DNA from: Agapetus fuscipes
Taxonomy: Eukaryota; Arthropoda; Insecta; Trichoptera; Glossosomatidae
Length of the DNA: 64,000 nucleotides
Direction: 5' to 3'
NCBI GenBank assembly: GCA_951799405.1
Contig: OX637361.1
Coordinates: 8,517,156-8,581,155 of the forward strand
The translations under genes and the position numbers were made by a program. Under the pieces are notes generated by a model that saw only the letters and a program-made list of their open reading frames with translations, was not told the origin of the DNA and made no database searches. Shown one piece after another: positions 55,418 through 64,000 of this stretch. How positions within the stretch are numbered: the first letter of the stretch is position 1; every line of letters begins with the position of its first letter.

Positions 55418-55628
55418 TGGAGAGGTGATTTCCAGGATCTGTTTCCGTGGTCTGTGGGAGCTGGAACTTCCGGACGTTTCACCCGTGCCTGCGATGGGCT
55501 ACTTCAGCGTCGAAGTGAAGTGAAGAAGCCCATCGCAGACATGGGGGAAACGCCCGGAAGCTCCAGCTCCCACAGGCCACGTCTACAGATCCCGAAAAGC
55601 AACTCTCTAGCATCATCAGCCGGCCAAT
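55418..55628. repeat. HHL2 fold-back element
   Basis: The left arm ('GTGATTTCCAGGATCTGTTT' to 'GGAACTTCCGGACGTTTCAC') and right arm ('GAAACGCCCGGAAGCTCCAG' to 'CAGATCCCGAAAAGCAACTC') are inverted copies. The right arm is preceded by GTGAAGA, A, GCCCAT, loop, ATGGG(G), GAAA. Confidence 0.75.
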
Positions 55629-56114
55629 GATGGAAGTTTTAGATTTCAATATATGGTAAAAATGATTTATTGTTTTAACTTCTATTAATTTCGAATATGT
55701 TTTTTCTTATGGCACAAGATAATAATTTATTTACGTATATAATAAAATAAATATAAAACCGGATCGATATATTTTACAAACATAAAGTATTAAAAAAATC
55801 TTTCTTAAGAAGAATCTTTCATTTCCTCGTATGATTATTTAGCAATCATAATCAGCATGCACGCTTACTTTGGAGTTGGACTCATTCGAAATATTTTTCC
55901 GAAAATATAAATTTTACGGCCACCATTCCGGTTTTTTGAGGCTTTACAATTAACATAATAGTAAACACAAAAAGGTATTTAAAAAAAAAGATAACTTCGT
56001 CGATATTTGTGTAGTAATACTTAAAAATGTATAAATCCACTTCACAGTTAGTTATTCGAGGATTATTCAAAAAATAAAATAACATTGCATGTGATTGTTT
56101 AATGATTTTTTTAT
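55629..56114. other. No feature seen
   Basis: AT-rich; unassigned. Confidence 0.3.
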
Positions 56115-56430
56115 ATTTTGTCTGCTCAGTTGATAAAATGTTTGCATTCCATTCCGAGAGCTCGGTTTCCATTCCCACCGAGGGTGTCAGAAATGATTTC
56201 CCATTTTGGTGTCCATTTCAAACTCAGCATAAAACACTGGCGGAGCTCTCACAAAAAATGAGTATCAGACCACTCGAAAGCTGGGAAAGCTCCACTTCAA
56301 CTGAAGGGGTCGGTGTAAGGCCAACCGCCCTTACCTGTAATAACAAAATGTAGGTTTCATTCATCTCATACGATTCCTCCGGAGACAACGCGGCAAGAAG
56401 TAACACTATATATGTAGCTTATTTGCGTTG
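56115..56430 (+). mobile_element. SINE1, diverged copy
   Basis: Worn head ('TCTGCTCAGTTGATAAAATG', 'CGGTTTCCATTCCCACCGAG'), body and 3' end present. An extra 3' scrap lies at 56549-56610. Confidence 0.75.
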
Positions 56431-56864
56431 TGTATTTAAGCTGCACTATAAGTAAGGAGAACATTTAGTGAAATATTTTTATGAATAATGTTGAAGTCAG
56501 CAGTACGTCGACAAATTACTTGAGCTATAAGTTTTTCCTTTTTTTCAAATGAGACAACGAAGGGGATGACATTGTAAGAATTTACACCATATGTGTAGCT
56601 TAACTGAGGTTTTCGATGTGTAGTCAACTGAATTTTTAGTCACCTTTTTCTGAACGAACCTCGTACAAATGCATAAATTATTATTTTACGCAAGTTGGCT
56701 GGTAATCTACAGCTTACGGAGTGCATAAGTTGTAGACTGAAGACAAACCTGAAATAAACTCGTATTTAATTGTTAAAAATCTAAATGTATTTAAGTAGGT
56801 AAGCCTTCTCAGCTTCAAATTTTAGGTTAAAAGAAGATTTGAGAGTCAATCAAGACATAAGCGG
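56431..56864. other. SINE1 tail scrap, otherwise unassigned
   Basis: 56549-56610 carries a worn SINE1 end ('TTTACACCATATGTGTAGCT'). The rest is unrecognised. Confidence 0.35.
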
Positions 56865-57025
56865 AAAATAACATATGATTGGAACATACATAGTGAGAAA
56901 AGGAGAAGAGAATGCATGAGTGTAGTGATGAATGTCGAGGAGATGAAAGGACTCTGCAAGGGCAGAACAAAGGGGAGACATAAAAATGCAGAGGTACTGG
57001 CCACCTGTATCCGAATGGCGGCTAG
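56865..57025 (+). mobile_element. LINE-B 3' end, worn
   Basis: 'GAGAATGCATGAGTGTAGTG', 'AAATGCAGAGGTACTGGCCA' and 'CGAATGGCGGC' follow the LINE-B order; frame broken. Confidence 0.65.
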
Positions 57026-57054
57026 ATACAAGTAAAATAAATTATAATAATGAT

Positions 57055-57230
57055 GTATCATACCTGATGATGACCTTCTAGGTCGAAAACGTTAGTAATT
57101 TGTTTAAAGATTTTAATCTTATTGAATAAATATATCCGTGAAAATAAACAGTGTTTTTAATTAATCAAAAAATTATAAAATTAAACAATATGAATTTTCA
57201 GTGTTAATACACAAACAATACAAAATATAA
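57055..57230 (+). repeat. HHL1 repeat
   Basis: CTGATGA (57064-57070), T, GACC (57072-57075), TTCTA, GGTC (57081-57084), GAAA (57085-57088). The tail ends 'TTTTCAGTGTTAATACACAA'. The stem GACC/GGTC differs from the GCC/GGC copies while still pairing fully. Confidence 0.7.
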
Positions 57231-57559
57231 ATTATAATAATTTTGTAAAAGTAAGACAATAATATCAAAACGGTATTAAATTTTTTCGGGAATTTCAGGT
57301 ATTAATTTCAAGACCTATTTTGTTTTTAATTTTCCTTGATAATTATCAATTTTAATTTTCTGCTCCCATAGCAACGGCGTAATGATGTAATGCGATCCAA
57401 AACCTACAGGTGCGTGGTTCGATGCCCGTTATTTTGTATGATTAATTCATTGCATCACCAAAACATAACGGTAGGGAGATCGATGTTGTTCCTGCATGAA
57501 AATGAGTGAATTGATATGAAGTGAGATAAAAAAATGGTTCTGATGAAGGAAGTCCAAAC

Positions 57560-57608
57560 ACATCCTTTAAAAGCCTTTGGCGGGGCTAGTGCCACTAAAC
57601 GGCGCTAA
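57560..57608 (+). mobile_element. L2/CR1-like LINE terminus
   Basis: Only 'GGCTAGTGCCACTAAACGGC' and its immediate flanks remain. Confidence 0.6.
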
Positions 57609-57709
57609 GTAAAACAGGCCAATTATTTTGATCATCCTGAAGAATAAAAAACGCAATTAGGCCGTGTGATATTAGAATTTTGTTGTCTATAGACTTTGTT
57701 TTAGAAACT

Positions 57710-57805
57710 GGACAATTATTTTCCGGGATCTGTTGACGCGGTCCATCGAAGCTGGATACTCCGGACTTTTCACTCATATCTGCGATGCTCTTCTTCAGCG
57801 TGAAG
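57710..57805 (-). repeat. HHL2, single worn arm
   Basis: On the minus strand: CTGAAGA (57792-57798), A, a partly paired stem, GAAA (57768-57771), then GTCCGGAG and on to 'CAACAGATCCCGGAAAATAA'. It lacks the opposite arm. Confidence 0.6.
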
Positions 57806-58053
57806 ATGATAATGTTGATGAAATTCTTATGAATAGCATCCTTCTTATTCTTCTTCTCCTTGTTCAGTAGTTCTCCTAGTTCCTCTTGGTAAGTAGAGGC
57901 TAGAGCACCAGGCTCCATCTCTCCATTGATGCTTTTGATATTGAATTGCATTCCTCTTCACGATTGTATTTCAAATATATGATGATGCTGAAGCTCGTGA
58001 AGACTCTGCTCTTGATGATGAAGACGTTGAATTAATTGCCTTCACCTTTCCAG

Positions 58054-58243
58054 ATTACCAGAGCGCCTGTCTCCGGCAGAGCGGCGTGCCCATGTGGAGC
58101 ACATCATGAGGGTGCTGGAGCTGGGGGCGTGCGCGGAGACGCGCGTGGGAGACGGAGTGAGAAGAGGACTGTCAGGGGGAGAGAAAAAGAGAGCCAACAT
58201 CGCCTGCGAGCTGCTGACGGACCCTGCACTCATGCTGCTGGAC
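58054..58243 (+). CDS. ABC transporter subfamily G, exon with signature motif
   Basis: Acceptor CCTTTCCAG|A at 58053; donor GAC|GTAAGA after 58243. Joined to 29023 it completes an arginine codon and reads [55 protein letters not shown] and TDPALMLLD. It carries the ABC signature LSGGEKKR and most of Walker B (ALMLLD). These elements form the second half of the nucleotide-binding domain, where the signature of one half-transporter closes over ATP held by the Walker A of its partner. GC-rich and fully open. It ends in phase 0. A tandem array starts right at the donor. Confidence 0.92.
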
Positions 58244-58244
58244 G

Positions 58245-58925
58245 TAAGAACAAAGCTTCTGCATCTTCCTCTTCAGCTTTAGTCAAGACGTGGTCAAGAC
58301 TGTGACCTGTTGTTCTCACCCTTTGGAAATGCAGTTGTACTCTCAAATATCCATCTGAGCACAGCTTTTTCTGTATAATTGACCCAAACGGTACCACCGA
58401 CCGATTCTTAATGTAGGTAAATTCGAGCCCTGTTGAGCAATCGTATACATTTTGAAAGAACAAAACTTCATCCTCTTCTTATTGGATCTGTTGTTCTCTT
58501 CCAAGGTGCTCCAGACCGTACCATCGGCAGGTTCTAAATACTTATTGGAACCCTATTGAACAGGTGTTTACATTTCCAAAGAACAAATCTTCATTATGTT
58601 CCTCTTGAGCTTCAATCAAGACTGTGACTTGCTGCTCTCTTGCAAGGGGCTGCCCTAAACCGTAACATCGGAAAATTTTGAATAAGTATTTATTGGAGCC
58701 TTGTTGAACAGGCGTATACATTCCCAAAGAACAAATTTTAATCATGTTCCTCTTCAGCTTCAGCCAAGGCTGTGACCTGTTGTTCTCTTCCAAGGAGTTG
58801 ATCTAAACCGTACCATTGGCAGGTTCTGAATATTCATTGGAACCTTGTTGAACAGGCGGGTAAATTCCCAAAGAACAAAGCTTCATCATGCTCCTCTTGT
58901 GCTTAATTTACGATTGTGACCAATG
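58245..58925. repeat. Tandem array, about 140-bp unit, in the intron after exon 2
   Basis: About four and a half diverged units. Recurring blocks are 'GTGACCTGTTGTTCTCTTCC', 'TAAACCGTACCAT', 'TTGTTGAACAGGCG' and 'CCCAAAGAACAAA' with 'TTCATCATG.TCCTCTT'. Spacing between matching blocks is about 137-147 bases where clear. The first partial unit begins within the first bases of the intron. Confidence 0.85.
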
Positions 58926-58935
58926 TGACCTGTAC

Positions 58936-59178
58936 CCTTAGTACGAGTTGCAAAACTTGAGGAAAGCAAAGTTTACGGAAAATATTAAAGAGGGATTTCC
59001 CCCAAAATCTGCCGTTTTTGTTTCTTACACTTTGTGGTCTTAGCAAAAGAGTTACCGTGATGAAGAAAATCAAGTTCAAACAAACAAAAACGGCAGATTT
59101 TGGGGGAAATCACTCTTTAATAATTGCCGTAAACTTTACATTACTCAAGTTTTGCAACTCGTACTTAGGGTACAGTTC
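58936..59178. repeat. Fold-back element, arms about 93 bp
   Basis: Left arm ('TACCCTTAGTACGAGTTGCA' to 'CTGCCGTTTTTGTTT') and right arm (its inverse, ending about 59178) differ at a few positions. The spacer is about 55 bases. Non-coding. Confidence 0.85.
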
Positions 59179-60031
59179 TCTCTGAAGTTGTTTTCCCAAG
59201 GGGCTCTATCCTGTAAATTCATTTTAAGTATAATATCCTCTTGGGCACAACTTTTTATAACAGCCGATTATCTATCGGTGGTTTTGATCCTTGAAAAAAT
59301 TGTGAAAGGCATATTAATGTACATAAACAAGTGAGAAGCCATGGTTATAGAAAAACTTACATTTAATTATCTTTTTAGGTCCAGATTTGTTTCAAAGTAA
59401 TGTTTGTTGGAATGCATTTGAAAGTTGGTGGGACTAGATACCCTTTCTGCTTTCACTCATCCATCAAAGATAAAGAAAGCTCTTATCTGTATTCTAAACT
59501 AAAAGCCAACTTCTCGTAACGTAACTTCTCTTATGTGAGAAATAAGCTCTTTTTCTATCCTTTCTACATTGATAGTTGAGACTCACTGTATCTTTTACTA
59601 TTCGCGTTATTAAATTGGATGATTTCTTGTCTATTTTCACGAGAGAGTTCACGGTCAGAGCCACGGTTTATTCTGAGGAATGCCAATGAATGGAAAGAAT
59701 GAGCGATGAAATTGCCATTGACCTGAATATGAAATTGTGTCTGTGTCAAATGTTGGCGACTTTTTCTATTAAGTACAATCTGTTGATCTATTTGTGCACA
59801 GCATTTATTTTCATTGACCGGTACATAATATTATAATTATATTGCTATTATTTTTTTTTACAGAAAAACTCAGCTAAGTATACCGAAAAAGCTAAGATTA
59901 TTTTAAGGAATTCATGGGACAATTCGAATAGATAGGTATCATTAAGTTAAGTTTTAGTAAAAAATAAAGTCATTTTGTAGTGCGAAATTTTTTGCGACAG
60001 TAAAATTATGTGCTATTGGCACATAATCTTG
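59179..60031. other. No feature seen
   Basis: Intronic and unassigned. Confidence 0.35.
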
Positions 60032-60305
60032 GACCGGTCCGTAGTCCAGTGGCAACACTTCGGACTCGTAAATGGAAGGTTGTGGATTCGAATCCCGGCG
60101 GAGCACTAAAAATATACGATTTATATTTCCAAATGTGCTCTTCGCTGGGTTGAAAATTCATAAACCTTTACCAAAGACCGGTCACTGAAAGGTCCATCCA
60201 ACCTTACAACAACTGGGTCTTGCTTGAGAATTGGCGCTTTCTACAGCGACGACCAAGCTCGCAGAGGGCTCTTGAGGTGTGATACACACAAAAACAGCGC
60301 TCATG
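60032..60305 (+). mobile_element. SINE2 copy, other subfamily end
   Basis: Head 'GACCGGTCCGTAGTCCAGTG', 'GGTTGTGGATTCGAATCCCG', full body to 'GCAGAGGGCTCTTGAGGTGT'. It lacks the LINE-like tail seen at 23706 and 35051, so two SINE2 end types exist. Confidence 0.8.
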
Positions 60306-60669
60306 CGCATTATTATTATTGAATGAAGAATATTTAACATATTTTGGGATTCAAAGTAAAATAAAGAAATAGATGAAGTGTAAGAATATTATTATCTATA
60401 GAATGATGTGGTGTATGTAGAAACCAGTTTGTTTTTTGGATCACTCAGTCATGAGAGCTTCTGTGTTTACACGTTCAAGCGTCTTCAAAATAATTAGTTG
60501 TACGCCAAATTGTGAAAAGAATTAGTATGGACTCGATAATGTGGCGGTTATAATAGAGATGCTGCGAATAATGGTTATAGCGAATAGTCGAATACCGAGT
60601 AATCGCCATTCCCTATGGTGATTGGTGAATATCGAATAACTCGGCATTAAAAAAGGAATGTAACATATC

Positions 60670-61525
60670 TAAAAATGCTCGATTGGCGGTACACAGTGGC
60701 ATACTTTTACCCACCTTGATGTATGGTAGCAAAGCCTGGACGGTGAATGAAAATGAAATTAGTAAAGTCCATACTGTTGAAATGGACTTTCTAAGAAGTA
60801 TGATTGGGAAAAAACGGAGTGACAGAGTGAGGAATGATTTTGTAAGAGAAGAATGTGGTGCAAGAGAAAGTGTGAAAGTGAAGATTAAAAGAAGTTTGTT
60901 AAGATGGTTTGGGCATATGGAGAGAATGAATGAGGAAAGACTGACGAAGAAAGTATATGTTGGTAGAATAGATGGATGTCGTGGTAGAGGAAGACCGAGA
61001 AAGGTATGGATGGACCAAATATCCGAAATTGCGAATGAATGGAATATCCAGAGTCATAATAAAAGAAGAGCCTGTATGAAGAAAATTATGACTCTGGAGG
61101 AAATGAAAGAAGTATGTAAGGACAGAAAGAAATGGCGGTTGATCTGTAATGTTGGCGGCTAGGGTTTATTAAATTGGAATTTGTTTTTTATTTGTAAATG
61201 GATATTTTGTATTTGGATATTATTATTTAGTGATGTATAAAATGTAATTTGTCGTGTGTGTGTGTTCCTTGACTTATAGGTTGGTATGCGGCTGACTACC
61301 CATGCTGTAAAAATGGTTCACTTTGCCAATGTCACCCCTGTCTCAGGGAAGGACGGCAAGAGTTGCAGGGTGTATGTCCATTTGAGATTTTTTTTTTATG
61401 TTGTAGGTTCTTTATGAGGCATGTGCAAGCGCGAACTTGTACGTGTCTGGTTGTGAGAATGCATATAATGTGAATCTCCAATGTAACATATCTTTGCAAC
61501 TTAGATTAGATTAGATTAGATTAAA
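60670..61525 (+). pseudogene. LINE-A, longest copy: protein C-terminus, 3'UTR and tail
   Basis: An open frame at 60683-61162 (159 codons) encodes the C-terminal region of a non-LTR retrotransposon protein: ILLPTLMYGSKAWTVNENEI, MDFLRSMIGKKRSDRVRNDF, LLRWFGHMERMNEERLTKKV, DGCRGRGRPRKVWMDQISEI and KKIMTLEEMKEVCKDRKKW. The RWFGHMxRM...GRxRGRPRKxWMDxI order is usual for RTE-like LINEs. The reverse-transcriptase catalytic core and endonuclease are missing (5' truncation). The 3'UTR then runs to a TTAGATTAGATTAGATTA tail. This copy defines the family and its tandem-repeat 3' terminus. Confidence 0.85.
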
Positions 61526-61587
61526 AATAATTCATTTTTTGTATAATAATAATATAATGCTTCTTTTGAATATACCAATCTTTTATT

Positions 61588-61745
61588 TGTTAGTGCCTTT
61601 TCACACAGTACGAATTCTGTCCAGTTTGTTTATGATTTTTTATGCGGTGCTGGATCGTAAGTTTCGTAGTGTATTGTGATGTATGAAAAATTAGAATAAA
61701 AATCGAGCTAAACCTAGCAGAATGCGTTTAATGTGAAAAGTTTGA
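61588..61745. mobile_element. MITE-F copy
   Basis: 'GTGCCTTTTCACACAGTACG' at the left; the inverse 'CAGAATGCGTTTAATGTGAA' at the right. 63985-64000 may be another end of the family. Confidence 0.6.
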
Positions 61746-61862
61746 TGGATATGAATGAATTGAAAGATGTATGTAAGGATAGGAAAAAATGGAGGCAGCT
61801 CTGCAGAGGCTCTGGCCACCCCTAGCGGAATGGCGACAGAGTTACAGTTACAGTTGATTATT
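61738..61862 (+). mobile_element. LINE-B 3' end
   Basis: 'TTGATGGATATGAATGAATT' to 'GGCCACCCCTAGCGGAATGG' and a GTTACAGTTACAGTT tail. Confidence 0.75.
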
Positions 61863-62254
61863 TTGAATTCTATATATTTTTCATTAAAAGTTTATTTTAT
61901 ACCACTATTCGCTGAATGTTGAATAATACAGCCATTATTCGGTGAATTATCATTATTTGACGAATTACGAAAATAATGTCGAGTAATACCGCATAATACC
62001 GAGTATTCGCGGCAACTCTAGTTTCCAGCAAAACATCGCATTATTATGACAGTTGTATACTTGCTCGGTGTACATGTGTTTATGTTGATGTGAACTCTAG
62101 CAGGAAAATTTCGTCCATCAATAATGTAACGAACGGATTGAATACATTTTCACGTATCCGCCAGCTGATAGTACCAAACAACGATATTGAAATAATAAGA
62201 CAACGCGGTTGAGTATGAGTTTTCAGCGGTTAATACTGGAGAATTTATTTTTGC

Positions 62255-62435
62255 TGCCGAGGAATCTATCGAAGCTAGAGCTATGTCTGTGATGGGTTTC
62301 TTCAGCGTGATGATGTGATGTGAACAGTTTTATCAATATAACATCACATTATTATCACGCTTAAGAAGCTCATCGTAGACACGGATGAAACGTCCGAAAG
62401 TAACCGAATATTGGAAAGAAACTCTCTGTGATTTC
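62255..62435. repeat. HHL2 fold-back, strongly worn
   Basis: The left part 'AGCTATGTCTGTGATGGGTT' and right part 'AAGAAGCTCATCGTAGACAC' then GGATGAAACGTCCG are mirrored. The core reads CTTAAGA...GAAA, so one base of the CTGAAGA word is lost. Confidence 0.55.
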
Positions 62436-62654
62436 TAATAGGTACCTATTTGCTTACAAACAGACGACTCATTTTTACTATTGTGTAATAGCAATTTTCC
62501 AGGCCATGTTTAATTTCAAAGACATTTTTACGACACGAAAAATACTATCTTAGTCTAAGATTGTGAATGCATTTTGTTCTTACGTGATAATAAAAGAAAT
62601 TAATTAATTGGATTGAATAAATGAATTGTAAGCTCAGAGTTACAATAAATAGAG

Positions 62655-62965
62655 AACTTGTATGAAAAAGGTTATGTCTCTGGAAGAAGTAAAATACAAA
62701 AGCAAGGATCGAATACAATGGATGTGGATCTGTAAAAAATATTTAGCCAGTAATTCTATACTGAAAATTTGTTTTGCTTTTACCAATGTCCTAAGGTCAC
62801 CCCTGTTTCATGGAAAGCCGGCAAAAGTTGAAGGGTTCGTAATATGCATTTGAGATTTGGGTTTTTCTTTTGTGAATACACATACTGCTTTGTGGAATCA
62901 CGAACTTACACGTGTTTCTTTGTGGACAAGCACATTCATAATATATGAAACTATTTGCAATACTT
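62655..62965 (+). mobile_element. LINE-A 3' end, worn
   Basis: Coding end reads MKKVMSLEEVKYKSKDRIQW, then a 3'UTR with a small insertion before 'TCACCCCTGTTTCATGGAAA' and no clear tail. Confidence 0.7.
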
Positions 62966-63194
62966 AGTACAAGATTGGGCTTAGGTTCTAGAGATGAATT
63001 TTGTGACCTTTCCAAACATGAAGATAGACTGTTCAAATCTGTGTGTCACGTCTAGTCTATGCAATCTACCATCTCTAGTACTTTGTCTGCACATCCTGTA
63101 TAATTGTAAGATCTCACCTCTTGGTTCATTGTCAAGCAGCGACCATGAGACAAATGATTGCGAGTGGCTCATGAATATGTAATGTTGGTGGCAG

Positions 63195-63331
63195 GAGCCG
63201 ACCTCTGGGCTGGACTCCGCTGCTGCGCATGCGCTGGTCGCCAGCCTGCAGAGGTACGCCGCCCAGGAGAGGAAGACGATCATCCTCACCGTGCACCAGC
63301 CCTCCAGCCAGATATTCCACATGTTTGATTC
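63195..63331 (+). CDS. ABC transporter subfamily G, exon with H-loop
   Basis: Acceptor GGTGGCAG|G at 63194; donor GATTC|GTAAGT after 63331, leaving phase 2. Continues directly from the LLLD of the previous exon: [46 protein letters not shown]. It contains the Walker B glutamate, D-loop SGLDS and H-loop histidine in TVHQP, so the nucleotide-binding domain is complete and looks catalytically competent. The transmembrane half must lie beyond the window. Confidence 0.93.
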
Positions 63332-63399
63332 GTAAGTGACCTATTTGACACAATTTTTTGAATAAGAGTTTTAGGCTCACACAGCCAGCTGATGATGCT

Positions 63400-63605
63400 G
63401 GAGTGATGTTTTCCTGGATCTGTTGCCGTAGTCTGTGGGAGCTGGAGCTTCCGGACGTTTCGCTGTTATCACATTTCTCATCAAGATCATCTTCATCATC
63501 ATACTTCACGTTGAAGAAGCCCATCGTAGAAATGGGCGAAACGTTCGGAAGCTCCAGCTCCCACAGACCACGGCAACAGATCCCGGAAAACATCACTCCA
63601 CAATT
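63400..63605. repeat. HHL2 fold-back element, best copy
   Basis: The left arm 63404-63465 and right arm 63538-63599 are near-exact inverses ('GATGTTTTCCTGGATCTGTT' with 'AACAGATCCCGGAAAACATC'). The core on the plus strand is TTGAAGA (63511-63517), A, GCCCAT, loop, ATGGGC, GAAA (63538-63541). It sits about 70 bases downstream of the exon donor. Confidence 0.8.
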
Positions 63606-63681
63606 TTTTGAGTTGCAAGTGACCTTATTTGATTCGGAAGTGACCCATTTGACACATGTTTGAATCGTAAGTGACCTATTT

Positions 63682-63746
63682 GAGAGGAAGACCATCATCT
63701 TCACGGTGCACCAGCCTCCCAGCCAGAAATTCCACATGTTTGATTC
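63682..63746 (+). pseudogene. Duplicated end of the ABCG H-loop exon
   Basis: A 65-base copy of 63267-63331 with about six differences. It translates to ERKTIIFTVHQPPSQKFHMF and keeps the GTAAGT donor, but has no polypyrimidine tract or plausible acceptor in front. Probably non-functional. Confidence 0.8.
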
Positions 63747-63850
63747 GTAAGTGTCATTTTTCACAAGTGTGTGATTCGTAAGTAACCCATTTGATAAATG
63801 TTTGATTCGTATGTGACCTATTGGACACATATTTAATTTGTAGCTTTACC

Positions 63851-64000
63851 TACCTGCTTTTTACACAATCCAATTTGTCTATGGCTTTGGTCAAGAAACG
63901 TATCATTTCGCCGACAAATTAGGTAAATGCTAAAATAGATAGATCCCCATATACTACTAGGCTTCCGATGCGCACCGTCCCGTGTGAAAAGGTCCTTAGG
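63851..64000. other. Unassigned; possible MITE-F end
   Basis: The last bases ('CCGTCCCGTGTGAAAAGGTC') resemble a MITE-F right end cut by the window. Confidence 0.3.

Larger units (their letters stand above)
29024..58053 (+). other. ABCG intron, about 29 kb, filled with repeats
   Basis: Phase-2 intron inferred because AG|A (exon 1 end plus exon 2 start) restores an arginine codon and the ABCG frame. It contains SINEs, LINE ends, MITEs, an LTR-like repeat and a whole Harbinger element, and I found no host exon inside it. All four SINE1 copies long enough to carry the splice-like motif lie in sense orientation here. Confidence 0.7.
60556..62019. mobile_element. TIR element (possibly hAT-like) invaded by LINEs and a MITE
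   Basis: TAGAGATGCTGCGAATA at 60556 and TATTCGCGGCAACTCTA ending 62019 are inverted with two mismatches. Inner blocks with repeated GAATAATACCGAGTA-like words face each other. LINE-A, MITE-F and LINE-B lie between the halves. The end sequence resembles hAT-type termini, but no 8-base duplication is clear. Confidence 0.5.
63332..63850 (+). repeat. Repeated splice-donor segment and exon-fragment copy
   Basis: 'GTTTGATTCGTAAGTGACC' followed by 'TATTTGACACA' (about 32 bases) recurs after the exon at about 63628, 63656, 63739, 63770 and 63800 with small changes. One of these units has at its front a copy of the last 65 bases of the exon (63682-63746). An HHL2 element splits the array. Confidence 0.8.

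Noticed and set aside
58036..58305. Alternative frames over the second ABCG exon
   Set aside because: They are shifted readings of a GC-rich exon; only the frame with LSGGEKKR matches the family.
63682..63746. Mutually exclusive alternative exon
   Set aside because: It has a donor and an open frame but no polypyrimidine tract or acceptor; an amplified fragment is the simpler reading.
63358..63830. Frames of 101 and 232 codons around the HHL2 element
   Set aside because: The serine/histidine/arginine-rich SSSSHRPRQQIPEN segment is a translation of the fold-back arm; no host domain is present.

Overview
This looks like a piece of an insect nuclear genome, most likely a moth or butterfly, though that is inferred from repeat style rather than from a marker gene. 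The sequence is AT-rich and intron-rich and carries spliceosomal introns with GTAAGT donors. It is crowded with short interspersed elements, truncated LINE 3' ends, MITEs and fold-back elements. I see no bacterial-style gene layout, rRNA, genuine tRNA gene or CRISPR array.

The only host gene I can support is on the + strand: an ABC transporter of subfamily G. Three exons, at 28715-29023, 58054-58243 and 63195-63331, join in frame into about 212 codons that carry Walker A, Q-loop, signature, Walker B, D-loop and H-loop. The gene is open at both ends of the window. The intron between the first two exons is about 29 kb and is filled by repeats; the next is about 5 kb. Immediately after the third exon, its last 65 bases are duplicated inside a small array of repeated splice-donor sequence.

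Region by region: 1-28.7 kb holds no recognisable host exon. It contains LINE 3' ends (called LINE-A and LINE-B here, plus an L2/CR1-like family), a tRNA-headed SINE (SINE1), a second tRNA-headed SINE (SINE2), LTR-like fragments, several MITE families and a G-rich island at 13.1-13.3 kb. The 29-kb intron (29-58 kb) holds a decayed PIF/Harbinger transposon (38597-44438), with a transposase and a convergent second gene. That transposon is inserted into an older MITE and has itself been invaded by SINEs and LINEs. The 54-64 kb region is rich in fold-back elements that flank the last two exons.

The most interesting signal is a set of dispersed repeats, several of them fold-backs, that share a hammerhead-ribozyme-like core: CTGANGA, then a short stem whose two sides change together from copy to copy, then GAAA. 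Other points of note are a SINE whose antisense strand carries a ready-made 3' splice site fused to a 5' splice site, and a SINE whose tail matches the 3' end of a LINE in the same window.
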